The notes under the pieces were generated by a model, which made no database searches, was not told the DNA's origin, and saw only the letters and a program-made list of their open reading frames with translations. From NCBI GenBank assembly GCA_030068145.1, contig JAPJBO010000284.1:183974-247973 (forward strand): 64,000 nt of DNA, given 5' to 3'. Below are positions 11,426-22,536 of this stretch, piece by piece; within the stretch, counting starts at the first letter, position 1, and the number at the start of each line of letters is the position of its first letter. Origin of the DNA: Diplonema papillatum. Lineage: Eukaryota > Euglenozoa > Diplonemea > Diplonemida > Diplonemidae. The translations under genes were made by a program, and so were the position numbers.

Positions 11426-11765
11426 GCTTGTCGCTGTGTTGGACCGGTTTTGAGGTGTGAGAGTGCCTACCTTGGTCCCCCATGAGTAGGAAGCCGACAT
11501 GTATCCCGTAAACGGCACACATGCCGGACGCCAGGTTTCTCAAAGCGGATCACAGGTCCACCTGCCCCACACGAGGCACGTGCCCAAGTCTCGTGCAGGA
11601 CTACTGTAGCAGTCTCCAAGTTGCCCTTGTTGTCGCTGTGTTTTGTCCTGTGTTTGAGGTGTAAGAGTGCCTACCTTGGTCCCCCATGTGTAGGAAGCCG
11701 ACGGCACTCGTGGCGGACTCGATGCCGTTCTGAAAGCAGGGTCGCAGGCCCACCTGCCCCACTTT
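11426..11765 (-). repeat. Tandem duplication of about 200 bp
   Basis: Two units, about 11,430-11,580 and 11,632-11,762, share TGAGGTGT.AGAGTGCCTACC, TTGGTCCCCCATG.GTAGG and CCACCTGCCCCAC. On the minus strand both encode a stretch ending GFLxMGDQ before a possible GTAGGC donor, so duplicated exons are conceivable. No domain recognised. Confidence 0.6.
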
Positions 11766-13502
11766 TTACCACGCATCGGTAAACCGGTATTTGCATAGCC
11801 CCTTGAATTACTAAAAGTAGCCTTACTTCAACCTTCTTTTGGCTTCTCCCTTTTTATGTCCAAGAGGTCACTGTCGATACCTTCGTCCTTCCACCTTCCA
11901 ATCAGGAGGCCGCTTGCGACGTGCCGCCGAAAAACGAACTGAAGGCTTCGGAAGCGGCGTGCGACAAGACCAATGACTGCGGGAAAAGCAACAAAAAGAG
12001 AGGAACAAGAACTTCATAAAAGCGCGGAAGGGGGGTATCGTTGCAATTGCATCGGACTCCAGGGAAGACAGGGTGGGGGTCGGCAAGAAAATGTTGCGGT
12101 GATCTGTGGGGGTTTAAGTTCGTGTCATTACTTTTTGTTCTTTGCCATTTCGTAGTCGCTATGCTTTTTTTTCTATTCACAGTTGGACGTGCTCTATTCG
12201 CTCTCATGCGCACTTTGGCTAGCCAAGAGAGACTCAAGCGAACTGGCACGCGGGGTAGGGACGAGGGTGCAAGAGCGTGCTTGGAATGGTATGTACTCAA
12301 CACCGTGTCGGAGGGCGAGCGGAAAAGGAGGAGGGGTACCTGTCAGTCAAGACACGGTGGACTAAATGACCGCAAGCCTCAGAAGGTGTGTGGAGGTGAA
12401 AGTTAAGCGTGATTACGGTAACGCAAGTAGAGATACTTGTTCTTCGCGTGGGTAAAAACCTCGTCAGGCAACCGTTTCACCACAGTAAACCTGCACTATG
12501 ATAATACTCAAGAGGCGCCGGCCGGTGCGTAATTCGACGCAGGCTGGAGGGAGAATAGCACAACCTCAAATCAATGTTTGTTCGTTCTGACATTGTTTTG
12601 CGAACTCAAAAGATGCTGGCGGCGTGTTTAGACTGGCCCAACGATCGGGTCCCAAAATATCCTCTCCTCGGCACGTCAACAAACACCGCCTATTCTGGGC
12701 TGCTTCGTGTTTTAAGAAGCCTTTCTTTTTTGTTGAGCGCACGCTTTACGCCCGGCGCTGAACCCAGAGTTACCCGATTTTGCGCGGAGCAGTATATCTC
12801 CCGTTTGTGAATCTTTCTGCGTCATGGGGAGTCACGGCGTGCTGAGGACGGTACCACAGTAGGTGCTTGTGATTGGCAACCGACGGCCTCCTCGAGTAAT
12901 TATTATAAAGTAGGTGGTATTCCTCTACGGACGGACGTATATTTGGAGTGTATTTGTGCCAAAAAAAAAAAAAAAAAAAAAAGGCAAAACCCGAGCACAG
13001 AGTAAAGACACGTCGGAAGTAATCCATGTGAATAAACTTGCTGGGAACCTTTCCCCAAGGAGAGGCAGGTTCCCCCGTGTGGAGTCGTAGAGCTCATAAG
13101 GTCGGCCCACAGTGTCCCCAGAAGGTTTTTCACACACGACGCACTGGTCATGCCATTTAATAGTCACTTACTACTGATCTTACTGGTTATAAATCTTACT
13201 GTCATATGGCTCCTGTCAGCAGTAAGCACTCTTCAGTAGTAATAATATTATGACTAGTCACGTCAAATCAGTAGTAAGCACTTTTCAGTAGTAATATTCT
13301 TATGACTAGTGCACCGTGCGCCCAGCCTCCAGCCCCCTCCGTCCGTAAGGGGTTTAAGTAAAAACAAGACGGGGCGGGGGGACGGGTGGGGACTCGTCCC
13401 CCCTCTAAAACAAACTCAACAACAGAAAAAGGCCAAAACATGGGGGAGTGGGGACGACCGTGCGACTCCTCGCCAGCCGCCCCCGCTCCCCCCCCCCCCC
13501 CC
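11766..13502. other. Gene-free region with homopolymers and short duplication
   Basis: Contains a family A fragment (about 12,265-12,315), an A22 run near 12,961-12,982, a roughly 50-bp duplication (TCAGTAGTAATA and TATGACTAGT at about 13,220-13,260 and 13,275-13,315) and a C run of about 20 at 13,490-13,510. No supported gene. Confidence 0.5.
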
Positions 13503-14822
13503 CCCCCCCTAGGGCTAAGTTGGATGGAAACGCCGTTTCTTTTAGTTTTTTCGAAATATGGAAACGGAAACGGAAACGGAAACGTTTCCGTTTCTTTTAA
13601 AAGAAACGCCGGAAGGTCATGCTGAGGGGTCCTATAGGATACCACTTCGCGGGTCCTTCTGTGTGTCCGTCAGGTGTCCGTTTCCAGCCAAATTTTGACT
13701 TTCCTTTCAGAGGGCGGGATCACCTTCTTCTTTTGATCTACTAGCGGGCACTTCTCTTCCTCCGTCTTCTGGCGGGCTCTCTGACTCTTCAGGGCCCTTC
13801 CTGGGCTGTTCTTCGACTTGGCTCGGCCCCTTCTTGTGTGTCGTCGCGGTCTCGTTTGTGCAGAGCAGTCGCTGATGCTCACCGCTTTCTTTCATCGGCG
13901 ATCTGACACGAGCAAATAGGTAACCACAAGCTAATGATGCAGAATGTCGTCACATGCGGATGCTGAGGTTTTCTGACACCAGATTCCACTCTTCTGTGCC
14001 TACCACTTCGTCCTCTGCTGCTTCCAACCCACGTTCTCATGTTTACTTGTATCGGCAGCCGTGCCGAGTGGGGCTTTTTGAATCTGCCGTCCTCTTCTGC
14101 ATTGTCGGTGGGGTTCTTCCTGCCGTCGCTGTCTATGCTCCGACAACACCGCCCGATGGTGCCCCTTCCGGTGACGGTTGCCACCCGTCGTCATATGCAA
14201 GGTGCACTGTGGCAAGCGATGTTTAGCGCACACGTTACTGCGTGGCCATCGCTTTTCTGGCGGGTTCAACATTGCCCCGGCATACGTGTGCCCTTCTCAC
14301 CTCCTGATGCTGATTGCACTCCCTCTTTGTCTTACGCCGCCGAAAAACCCCGGTCTTGTAGCCTGTGGCGCGGCGGTGCTCCCGCTGTCCTGAACGACCG
14401 TATCTGTATAGCCTATTATTGGAAGCGGATGTGCTTTCCCGATCGTCTTCAGCGCGTTGGCCAACGGCCTCGCATAACAGAGCATCGTCGCCACAACAGC
14501 CATTGGTATAAAGAGCTGCAGACCTCAAAGTCATCACAACCGGATGCGTGTGGTTGCGTCTGCTCCACGCGGTCGCAACTCTTATGCTTCTTTCCTCCCT
14601 CTTTTTCGGAGCCACCTTGTCCATGGTTTCCCACTGGATTGCGGGGTCCGCCGTTCGACACACATTTCCGGTCGGACCTTCAGCCAGTATACTAGTGGCA
14701 TACCAGCCGTTTCTTTTGAAAAGAAACGGCGTTTCCATCCACCGCCAAAAAGAAGGAAACGGAAACGGAAACGGAAACGGAAACGTTTCCAACGTTTCCA
14801 TCCTACATAGCCCTAGGGGGGG
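13503..14822. mobile_element. Inverted-repeat element I with GGAAAC arrays
   Basis: Ends are inverted copies of CCCCCCCTAGGGCTAAGT followed by GGATGGAAACG, matching with two mismatches over 30 bases. Each end carries GGAAAC hexamers (about four at 13,559-13,585, five at 14,756-14,786) and a TTTCTTTT palindrome next to CGCCG. The 1.1-kb interior has open frames on both strands but no recognised transposase. No target duplication can be read because the ends lie in C/G runs. Likely non-autonomous. Confidence 0.65.
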
Positions 14823-16025
14823 TCAAAAGCTGTCAAAATAGGTCATTTTTTTGGGAACCACATAGGGGCTCCTAAGAGGCAATACAATTTGGTAAACCAC
14901 CCCAGAACCGTATAGAAATGCCTAAAACATGCTTTTTGGCTGCTGAAGTGCCCCGAAAAGGCCTTTTTACGAGTGCCCAATTTTTGGACTCAGGGTGGAC
15001 ACCGTTTGGTACCGGTGTTCTTCTTTTTAGGTGACAACCCCAAAAATAGTGACAGCATGAACCGAAGAAGGAAAACAACACTGCCCAAACCTATGTGTTT
15101 TTACTCAAAAGACTTTCCTGAGAGTTGGGGATGGTGGGGCTTCGTAGGAGGCACCGACAAGCGACTCAATGAGGTACGGCTTCGTAACGTGCCGCCCCCT
15201 CGAGTCCTTGACGTCAGCGCCAGCTTTCGTAGTGGCCTGTGTCGTGTAGCGTGCTACCGCAAGCTGCAGATACCCTGCCCTGAGCTGCTATGTCGTGGCA
15301 GTCCTATAAATCCACCGCCGAACCTTTTCGTTCAAGTCCAGTTTTCTATTTTTGTTCAAGCTCAACGTGCGTTGGGGTTAGGTACCAGAGATACACCCCG
15401 GTGACCAGTATTGTCTTCCGTGCGTGTGCAATGCGACCCTTTCGGGTGGTGTACGAAAGGCGAACTTGAATAAACGACACTGTCGCGTGCATCCCTTCAA
15501 CAAAAACGTTGGAATCTGGAAAATCCCACTACGGATGATAGCATCTCATTGTTTTTCTCGGAAAGACATCGAACTTTGTGAATATCGCTCTAGCAGAAGT
15601 TCGGGGAAGAGCTGCTGCCTGCGGTGTCAACAGCACCTCAGCTTGCGCAAGACCCAGAGAACCTTTTGGGACGTTGTTAACCATCCAGACGAGCAACGTT
15701 CATAGCTGCCTTCCTCCTGGGTGTCGTTCGCCCTTTTGTTGCTTCCATTTGTGGCTGCCTGTACGTGATTGTAGTCTCATCTTTGCATGGTATGAACAGT
15801 GAAGCACACACACAGGCTGCTAGCCGGTACCAAACGGTGTCCACCCTAAAACCATCAACTAATACACCCCCCCCTGGGCCATTTTCCATGAAACATTCCC
15901 CAAAAACACGGTTCCGGGCATTTCTGAGGCGGGTTGCATGTTTTTTTAGGCTTAAACTGCCGTTAAGTCTACAGGCTGAAAATGTCACCATTTTGACGCA
16001 AAAAAAGACCTTTTGACCCCCCCTA
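14814..16025. mobile_element. Inverted-repeat element J
   Basis: TAGGGGGGGTCAAAAG starts at 14,814 and its reverse complement ends at 16,025. A second inverted pair lies inside: CAGGGTGGACACCGTTTGGT at 14,991-15,010 and its partner at 15,827-15,847. Its left end overlaps the end of element I in the same G run. No coding region recognised. Confidence 0.55.
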
Positions 16026-17753
16026 CCCCCCCCCTCCCCCCTGACCCTTCTTGAGTTGACTGCTTCGTTTGCCGTTTATTTCTTGTTCGCATCCTTGATC
16101 GGATGACAGAGGGGTGTTCGTTCTTTGTTTGATTCCCGCGACATGCGACAAGACATTCCACGAAAACGATCGGTTTCTTTCTTCTGCCCGGAAAACGCCT
16201 ACCCGAGGATTCCTCAACGGGGAGCCGGGCCGGCTGGACTGATCAGAGGATCAGAGTTGCTTTTACAGAAAGGCAGAGCGACTAAGGTGGTACAACGTGA
16301 GAGGGAGGCCCAACCGACCCTCCAACCCTCTCCCACGTTGCCACGTCGGCTCTGCGGAATTCCGATTGGTCCTGATGAATGGTTTGTTCAAAAGGTTGGT
16401 GTGCGCATTAAAGTGTTGCGACAGGGACTGTCGGCATGGAGGATGCGGGGGGAATTCTTAGTTTAATGTGTAGGCGGGTGGGGCAGGCTGAGCTCAGGGC
16501 ATCCAGGTCTCCCCCACGACCAGGCTAGGACCGTCCGCATGAGAACGCATTGAACGAGAACCCAGCTCGAGTAGAATGCGACGATCCCCAGGGCACATCA
16601 GAATGCATCGGCTCACTTACCGTCTGCATCACAGTCCGTGTAGCTCCTTTTCACGGCTTTCGGCAACTTCGAGACTCGAATGTTCCCCCACGATCGATGA
16701 TCTCGCCTAAAAGTGGTGTTTTCCTCAGAAACACCCTTTTGGCTCGACGCGAGCGCCTCCTACGTGCTTGGCCCCGGATACCTGATTAGCTAGCCCCACC
16801 CCCGCTGGGGGGAAACCTTAGTTTGATGTGGGTAAGGATCCCCCGCAGCCCCTACCTGGGATTCAAGTGGCCCAGCCCCGCTCAGGGGCGAAAGGTTAGA
16901 TCGGAGCGGCCCGCGAGACGATGCTGGAGCCAAGGAAAAACGCGCAGGAGGCAACCTTCAAGGCATACCTCCGGGACCATGGGGGAAACAAGGAGGGGGG
17001 AAGGACTGGCAACAAGAGCGGCGCTGGGAAAAGCAGGCAATGAACCTGAGCACGGTGAAAGTCCAGCCTCAGACTCCAGCTGGGGATTATGGTGCCACGG
17101 ACACAGCGGGTGTGCCACACCTACGAACGCGTGGAATAAATTCGAGCTCGCGCGGATGCTGGACTCCTCCGTGCATGGAACCTCTTTTGCGTTTCCTCCC
17201 CTTTCCATTCTTTTTCAGCGAGGGATGCGGCTCGTTCATCATTTGCTTTGTGACATTCAGACGAGTGTTCGTGAGCTAATTCACCCCCTGCCCGAGCGAA
17301 AGTTGTACGTAATAGAGAAGGGTGTTGTAGAATGGAAACGTTTGGGTTAGAATGCACAGAATCGGTGGCGATAATCTGCATCAGAGCGAGTGCAGTAGAG
17401 CATTGGGGAAGGAATCAAAAAGGCGAGCGTAATCGCCGCGTAAAATTTGGGCTGGAATGCAAAGAATCTGTGGCGATAATCTGCATCTGCTCTCTTTCGT
17501 GATTACCTCTTAGTGCGCACCGCGTAATCGAGCTCAGGTCGTTTTCAGGGTGATGGGTGAACAAGCGCTGCACTCATGTACTGCGCCTCTTGTGCTAAGA
17601 CTCGTCCGAGATGTTGTCACCCAATGTCATCCGCCCCCCCGGGTGTAGTTTAGATCACTTCGTTTTGTGGAGAATGGTTGCGCAACAATGCACGGGCCGG
17701 GCCTCTGTCCCGCGCAGTGTGGTCGTGGTGAACTTCTGGGTTTGCTTACTTAC
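16026..17753. other. Gene-free region
   Basis: Contains family E leads (CTTAGTTTAATGTGTAGG at about 16,456 and a related lead at 16,815) and two diverged copies of the AGAATGCACAGAATC unit followed by GTGGCGATAATCTGCATC (17,348-17,385 and 17,454-17,490). No supported gene. Confidence 0.45.
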
Positions 17754-17881
17754 AAAAAAGACAGGCGCTTCGTTTTGTTTGTGCGTGCCGGTTGATCGGT
17801 TTCCCACTTGTATTTACCCTGTGTGTATTCAGGTAAGGAATTCTGATCAACCACCAAAACACGCTGCCTACGTCTTTTTAG
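17754..17881. mobile_element. Small MITE-like repeat, family D
   Basis: A 128-bp unit from AAAAAAGACAGGCGCTTCG to CACGCTGCCTACGTCTTTTT; its two ends are imperfect inverted repeats of AAAAAGAC plus a GC-rich stretch and GTTTTG. Other copies: 43,887-43,996 (near full length) and 33,286-33,370 (internally deleted, downstream of the Rieske exons). Too short to encode anything. Confidence 0.6.
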
Positions 17882-18059
17882 CCTGCACAATACATTGAAG
17901 GGCAACCCACAAGATTGTTAGTACTAAAAAAGATCATTTAGATCGCGGCGTCAAAGATCGCCATCGTCGCCACTTGTCTGCGGTGCAAAAAAAAATATTT
18001 CGGGGGGAAAAAGATGAAAACGGGGTTCGTCTCCCACCAGCTCTCGATGTTCCGATGTT

Positions 18060-18145
18060 GCGATGCGATCCAGAATTTGGACCCAAGAATTTGGACCCAA
18101 GAATTTGGACCCAAGAATTTGGACCCAAGAATTTGGACCCGGAGC
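18060..18145. repeat. 14-bp minisatellite
   Basis: About five units of AATTTGGACCCAAG. The same GGGTCCAAG core recurs as TTTTGGGTCCAAG arrays at 40,150-40,330 and, sparsely, at 48,715-48,850. The surrounding 18.0-18.5 kb is open on both strands without recognisable domains. Confidence 0.9.
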
Positions 18146-19775
18146 CGAAGAGACAGGTGAACGGCTCGTCCTCCCAGCCCCGCTGGGGGACTTCGTGCCG
18201 ATTTGATGCGGGGGCAACGGAGCAGCCAGCCGTATAATGCGCGAACAGGGGGGTCAGACACAAGAAGAAGCCCCCCCCCTCCCCCTCTCCAGCCTTGCCT
18301 CCCACAGCGCTCTCTCGACAAGCCCGCCACTGTCACGTTTCCACTGCCGGCGCGGCGCATCTGCCCAGAACTACACCCAGGCTCGCGTTTCACGTGGACG
18401 CCGCATCTCCTCCTTCGGGTTTTGCGGGTTTCAGTCGGCGGTCTCCTCGAGCATTTCCTACACTCACGCAGGTGTTGCTGCAAGAAGACATTGGATCCGG
18501 CCGCAAGAGTTGAAGAATAGTCGAAGCTAAACAGTGGTGTGACCTGAGGGGGGTAATCTCAGGGTCGCCCACGTGATGAAGCCGTTAAGCATTGGTAATT
18601 TTTAAGTACACGGGCCACACTCATGGATCAGCATGCTCTGATGCCAGCCGTTAAGCAGCGGCTGCCGGCTTATCTCGTGATACGTCTTATATGTAGTTGG
18701 TTACTATGAATGAAACAACTACATTGTAGAAAGAGTAGCGTTGGCACTGGTATTTTGTATGTCGGGCAGATCAGTCACGCTGGACGTCCAGGGGTGCGAC
18801 ACGTCGAGCAGCTGGAATTCACGCATCCATACCTATCGTGGTATCTAGGCGAGGTTCTTGAAGCCCGTGTGCATGTGCTAGTTTGCCCAGGCTCCTTCAA
18901 AACGAACCCCCGATAAACCCTAAGGCAATGACCAACAACGCGTGGGAAGAGGCGCTTTCGTCGAGGGCTTTGATTCCATTTGCTTGCGAGCAACTAAAGC
19001 AAAGAATAGTTGAGTCGAAGCTGGCAGGTGCGGGAAAAAAAAACGGGTACTTATTTGCGTTTTTTTTAAGGTTGATTCGTTCAAAATGTTTCCGACACCC
19101 TGCCAGGTCGTTTTGCCACTATTCCCTGCGAGCATTTTGCGGGGGGGGATCTGTCAGGAAGGGAAAGCGAAGCTGCAGAGAGAGAGTGAGAGCGAGAGTT
19201 GAGCCACCCCAGTGGCAGTAGTCATGTTTCTGAGGCGGATTATCCCTCGGTTGAAGGCTGGGGACTCGCGCGCAGCGTCGTGCGAAAGACATTTCGACTG
19301 ATGAGAAGGACTCTTTTAAGAACTTTAAGAACGAGGTGGGGGGGGTACTGTGCAGGCAGCACTTTCTGCCTCTCATCTAGCTAGCATCAAACATGGGACG
19401 GGGGGATGGCAAGAACGTGCTTGAAATGGTCATGTGCAACACATGCGACCCATCACCAGGGCGGAATAAGAGTGTTTGGTCGAAGGCTGCTGCTTTCATT
19501 TAAAATGTCTTTTTTGCAAAAAGCCGACAGATCGGTGCCGCGCCTGCTTTCTGAGGGACCGGTTTAATTTTTTTGAGCAAAAATTTCGCTTGAGACTCCG
19601 AGGTTTCCGCAACCTTTTAGAGAACGGATTATCTTCACACACACACACACACACACCGCGTTGCTAAGAGGGAAGATAGAGAGTGTCGGCGTATCTTTTG
19701 TTTGGTGGGTTTCCACTATTTCTTTTGCGGGAGTGGGACGGGGTGAACCGGCGTATCCCGGCCCGGAAATTGAGA
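18146..19775. other. Gene-free region
   Basis: No recognisable protein. Contains a CA11 tract near 19,634, a family A fragment (19,400-19,450), a family E fragment (19,345-19,390) and a family B fragment (19,566-19,615). Confidence 0.45.
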
Positions 19776-20343
19776 TTTTTTTACATAAGCGCCAGCTTGA
19801 AAGGAAATGCTCGACGATGCTGCCCGGCAAAGAACAGAAGGGATCCCAAGTGCTGTAACTACCGAACCACGTGTTGAACGGACGTGAGGTCATGCGGGTC
19901 TACCCCTACACGACAAATCACACAAACACAACAGGTCAAAGTCCTGAGTGAGAAAGCAACACACGGTGGTGTAAGCGAAGAACAAAACAAATTGTGTTTG
20001 TATTGTATTTGCCCCTTACCTCTATATTTCCTCCCTTCCATTCGGAATCGAAGCAGCTACGTCGAGTATTTTTCTTTGTTGGCCCGTTGCCCTGCTCCCA
20101 CTGCAGGGTTGGGTACGGTCGTGGGGGGTTTGTGTTTTGCTTACACACTACCGTGTGTTGGTTTCTCACTCAGGACTTTGACCTGTTGTGTTTGTGTGAT
20201 TTGTCGTGCTGGGGTAGACCCGCGATGACCTCACGTCCGTTCAACACGTGGTTCGGTAGTTGCAGCACTTGGGATCCCTTCGGTTCTTTGTCTGGCAGCT
20301 ATTGTCGAGCACTTCCTTCCAAGCTGGCGCTCACGTAAAAGAA
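19776..20343. repeat. Long palindrome of two family C arms
   Basis: Arms 19,776-19,988 and 20,131-20,343 are inverted copies of about 210 bp with a 142-bp spacer; the only visible differences are scattered substitutions and short indels. A lone third copy lies at 9836-10,041. The arms share GACCTCACGTCCGTTCAAC and CAGGTCAAAGTCCTGAGTGAG on opposite strands. This may be a fold-back element or an inverted duplication. Confidence 0.85.
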
Positions 20344-21125
20344 TACGGCTGGATTTGGCGGCGACGGCCGAGTTGGCCAGAGACGAGCCCACCCGAAGGC
20401 GGTCGCTTCCTTCGGGCCCCGTTTATTTTAGAGCGAAAGTTCGCTTGATACTCCGGGGTTTTAAAGTCTCCGGGTGACCTTCGTCGTTATGGGAAGATAT
20501 CCTTTGTGCTCTGAGTGTCGTAAGAGTGGTGATTACACGAGGTAAGAGGATCGGTTGGTACCTTAGTCGTTGGTCATTGGTGGTTTCGGCCACACTATTT
20601 TTGTGCTTTTTCTTTCTTTTTCTTTTTGGAGGCTCTCTGAGACTCTCTCTATAAGAAATGTGGAAGGGGGTTTTGCCTAGAGGCTGTTCGTGTTATTCTG
20701 CAGATGCTGTGCGCTGTCTTTGTGTCCTACGTTTTCGTTCGTCTTCTTAACCATGGTTAAATGCGCAAATGGTGTCAGCAGAAGCTGGTGAAGCTTCGAC
20801 GGACACGCCGCCCGCAAGCCAGGCTTAATGGAGGAGTTGTTTAACGTCGAGAACGTGCGATTCCTCAAGGAAAACCCTCAGGAACCGAAACGACCAGCCC
20901 ACCACAGAGGACCAAAACAACCGGAAAACTTGCTCTAGATCGGTGTGGGTTGAAAAAACCCGCGAAACGTCCCACCAAAAGCAGTCGGGTACCATACATG
21001 GCGGGAATGCAAAATGAATCGGTCACGTGCTACTGAAAAATGCGAAACGTCGAGACCGTTCCTATCCCCTATGGACCCGTTAAACGAGACCTGGCAGGAG
21101 GGCGGTTTTCTCGCCGACGGGCGGC
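20344..21125. other. Gene-free region
   Basis: Apart from a family B copy at 20,430-20,490, nothing recognisable. It lies downstream of the Pro/Ser/Arg-rich gene and would include its 3' UTR. Confidence 0.45.
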
Positions 21126-21569
21126 TCAGAGGGTGACGGCGGTCGGCTTGCCGACGACGCCGGGGAAGCAGGGCGGACGCGCGAAGACGGGGTTCTTGCG
21201 CAGGGGGCCAACCCGCGGCCCGCCGCCGCCGCCGCCGCCGCGGGTGGAGGTGGGCGAACCTGACGGGGCGACGGACGCGGCGCTGCAGATGTCGGTATCG
21301 CCGAAGTCCGAGGCTGGCAGCCCGCGGGCGGAGCCCCGCGGCACCGGGTACTGCAGCGACCGGCGGCGGGAACTCGCCAGCGACGGAGACTCGCTCGGGC
21401 GGCGGGAGCTCGCGAGCGACGGCGTGTCGCTCGGCGCGCGCGGGCTCAGCACGCGCACCACGTTCGCCGGCACGCTGCCCGAGCGCTGCCGGAACGACGA
21501 CTGCAGGATCGGCGTCACGTCCGGCGCGCTCCCGGCACGCTTCCTCAGGGGCGGGAACTGCCGCGCCAT
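21126..21569 (-). CDS. Pro/Ser/Arg-rich disordered protein, exon or complete gene
   Basis: 147 codons from ATG at 21,569 to TGA at 21,128-21,126. The ATG follows a CACCCACAG acceptor directly, so the exon could be joined by cis- or trans-splicing at its start codon. The protein is rich in Ser, Pro, Arg and Gly, with SPSLASSRR-type repeats near residues 50-70 and a polyglycine run at about 110-117; it looks disordered and has no known domain. A duplicate, split and frameshifted, lies upstream at 22,537-23,241 and also keeps the acceptor AG before ATG. The local GC content is much higher than in the flanks, as in the other host exons. It could be the last exon of a longer gene. Confidence 0.6.
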   Translation of the reverse strand: MARQFPPLRKRAGSAPDVTPILQSSFRQRSGSVPANVVRVLSPRAPSDTPSLASSRRPSESPSLASSRRRSLQYPVPRGSARGLPASDFGDTDICSAASVAPSGSPTSTRGGGGGGGPRVGPLRKNPVFARPPCFPGVVGKPTAVTL

Positions 21570-21604
21570 CTGTGGGTGGGTTTTATTGAGAGCTCCTGTA
21601 ATAA

Positions 21605-21700
21605 AGGGGGGGGGGAATCTTAGTTTAATGTTTAGGCAGAGCACTGCCTCTCATGCATGGTTGATGCTAGCATCAAGTCTTCTTCGAGGAGATGATGTCG
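21605..21700. repeat. Dispersed repeat family E
   Basis: A G run, then AATCTTAGTTTAATGTTTAGG, then GCAGAGCACTGCCTCTCATG, ending GCATCAAGTCTTCTTCGAGG. A near-identical first half is at 33,708-33,767, in the second intron of the Rieske gene. More diverged copies are near 6140, 9620, 10,615, 16,450 and 19,345. Confidence 0.7.
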
Positions 21701-22052
21701 TCTAGGAAAGGGATGCAAAATAGAAAATAGAAAGTTGTAAAGAGGGGAGTGTACGGCTCCCAAAGTGGGGAATGAAACCTTGAGGGACTAGCCCCCTGTG
21801 TTTTTTTTCACGCGGTGTTGTGTGCACCTCGTTCTTCGTCTCATGCTTCGCTCTTGAACGCAGACCATCCAAAGTCAGAGCTCATCAGTGGGTCCTTTGG
21901 ATGGGGATTTTCAGTCCTGTTCCGGTGCGAGCACAACTTGGTTTCATGTGTTTTCCTTCCTTCATTCGTTTTTTTAAAAAAGGGGGGGTTTGGATGGGAT
22001 TGTGGCTCGTAACCAACCGCCACGGGGCACTACTTTCAAGGGTTGAAAGTGT

Positions 22053-22355
22053 TTAAGCTCTCTCCAGGGAAACGATGTAGCCGTTTGTTGTGAACTTGAC
22101 AGCACATTCTTCCCATGAGAGAAGGGACACTTGCTGGTCGTCGTAACACACCCAGTCGTCGTTTTCTCGCAGCACGGTGTGGTAGTGTCCAGCTTGCACT
22201 TTCTCTGTGTGGACGATGAAGCCAGTTACTCTGTGAGTGTCTTCCCCGATCGTGATGGCTGGTTGAATGGGCGTGCGGACTTTTAGCTTGCGGAACTTTT
22301 TAGTATTCGGCAAATCGAATAATAATACAGGTGTTATTATTCGACGACCCCCCCT
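22053..22355 (-). CDS. C-terminal part of a ubiquitin-specific protease (USP)-like protein
   Basis: The frame ends with TAA at 22,055-22,053 and reads back about 100 codons to an in-frame stop at 22,358. It matches the C-terminal catalytic half of USP/UCH deubiquitinases: PVLLFDLPNTKKFRK, then GFIVHT, then AGHYHTVLRENDDWVCYDDQQV, with the catalytic His in GHY and the acidic residue in YDD, ending NGYIVSLER. The Cys-box half is not in the window in recognisable form. A run of seven G at the 5' limit separates it from another open frame (LFDEDHPGDK), so a frameshift, a splice boundary or a sequencing indel is possible there. It is either the last exon of a USP gene or a fragment. Confidence 0.55.
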   Translation of the reverse strand, partial: RGGRRIITPVLLFDLPNTKKFRKLKVRTPIQPAITIGEDTHRVTGFIVHTEKVQAGHYHTVLRENDDWVCYDDQQVSLLSWEECAVKFTTNGYIVSLERA

Positions 22356-22536
22356 TTACCGTTCGCTTGTCTCCGGGATGATCTTCGTCAAACAGGTTCT
22401 TTTAGAGCTAGGGGGATTATGGTGATTGGGAGGTGCTTGTTTTATCGTCTCGCTGGGCCAGGATCCGGGGGTTTAAAGTCTCTGGGTGGCCATCGTCGAA
22501 AGGGTTTTCTTGGGGCCGGTGTATGTATAGTAGTGT

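Noticed and set aside
17934-18530. Overlapping open frames on both strands around the GGGTCCAAG minisatellite
   Set aside because: No domain, low complexity, and translation of the repeat (SKFLGPNSWVQ) dominates.
18710-18916. 68-codon plus-strand frame
   Set aside because: Looks moderately protein-like, but there is no recognised family, no splice partner and it is on the opposite strand to all host genes.
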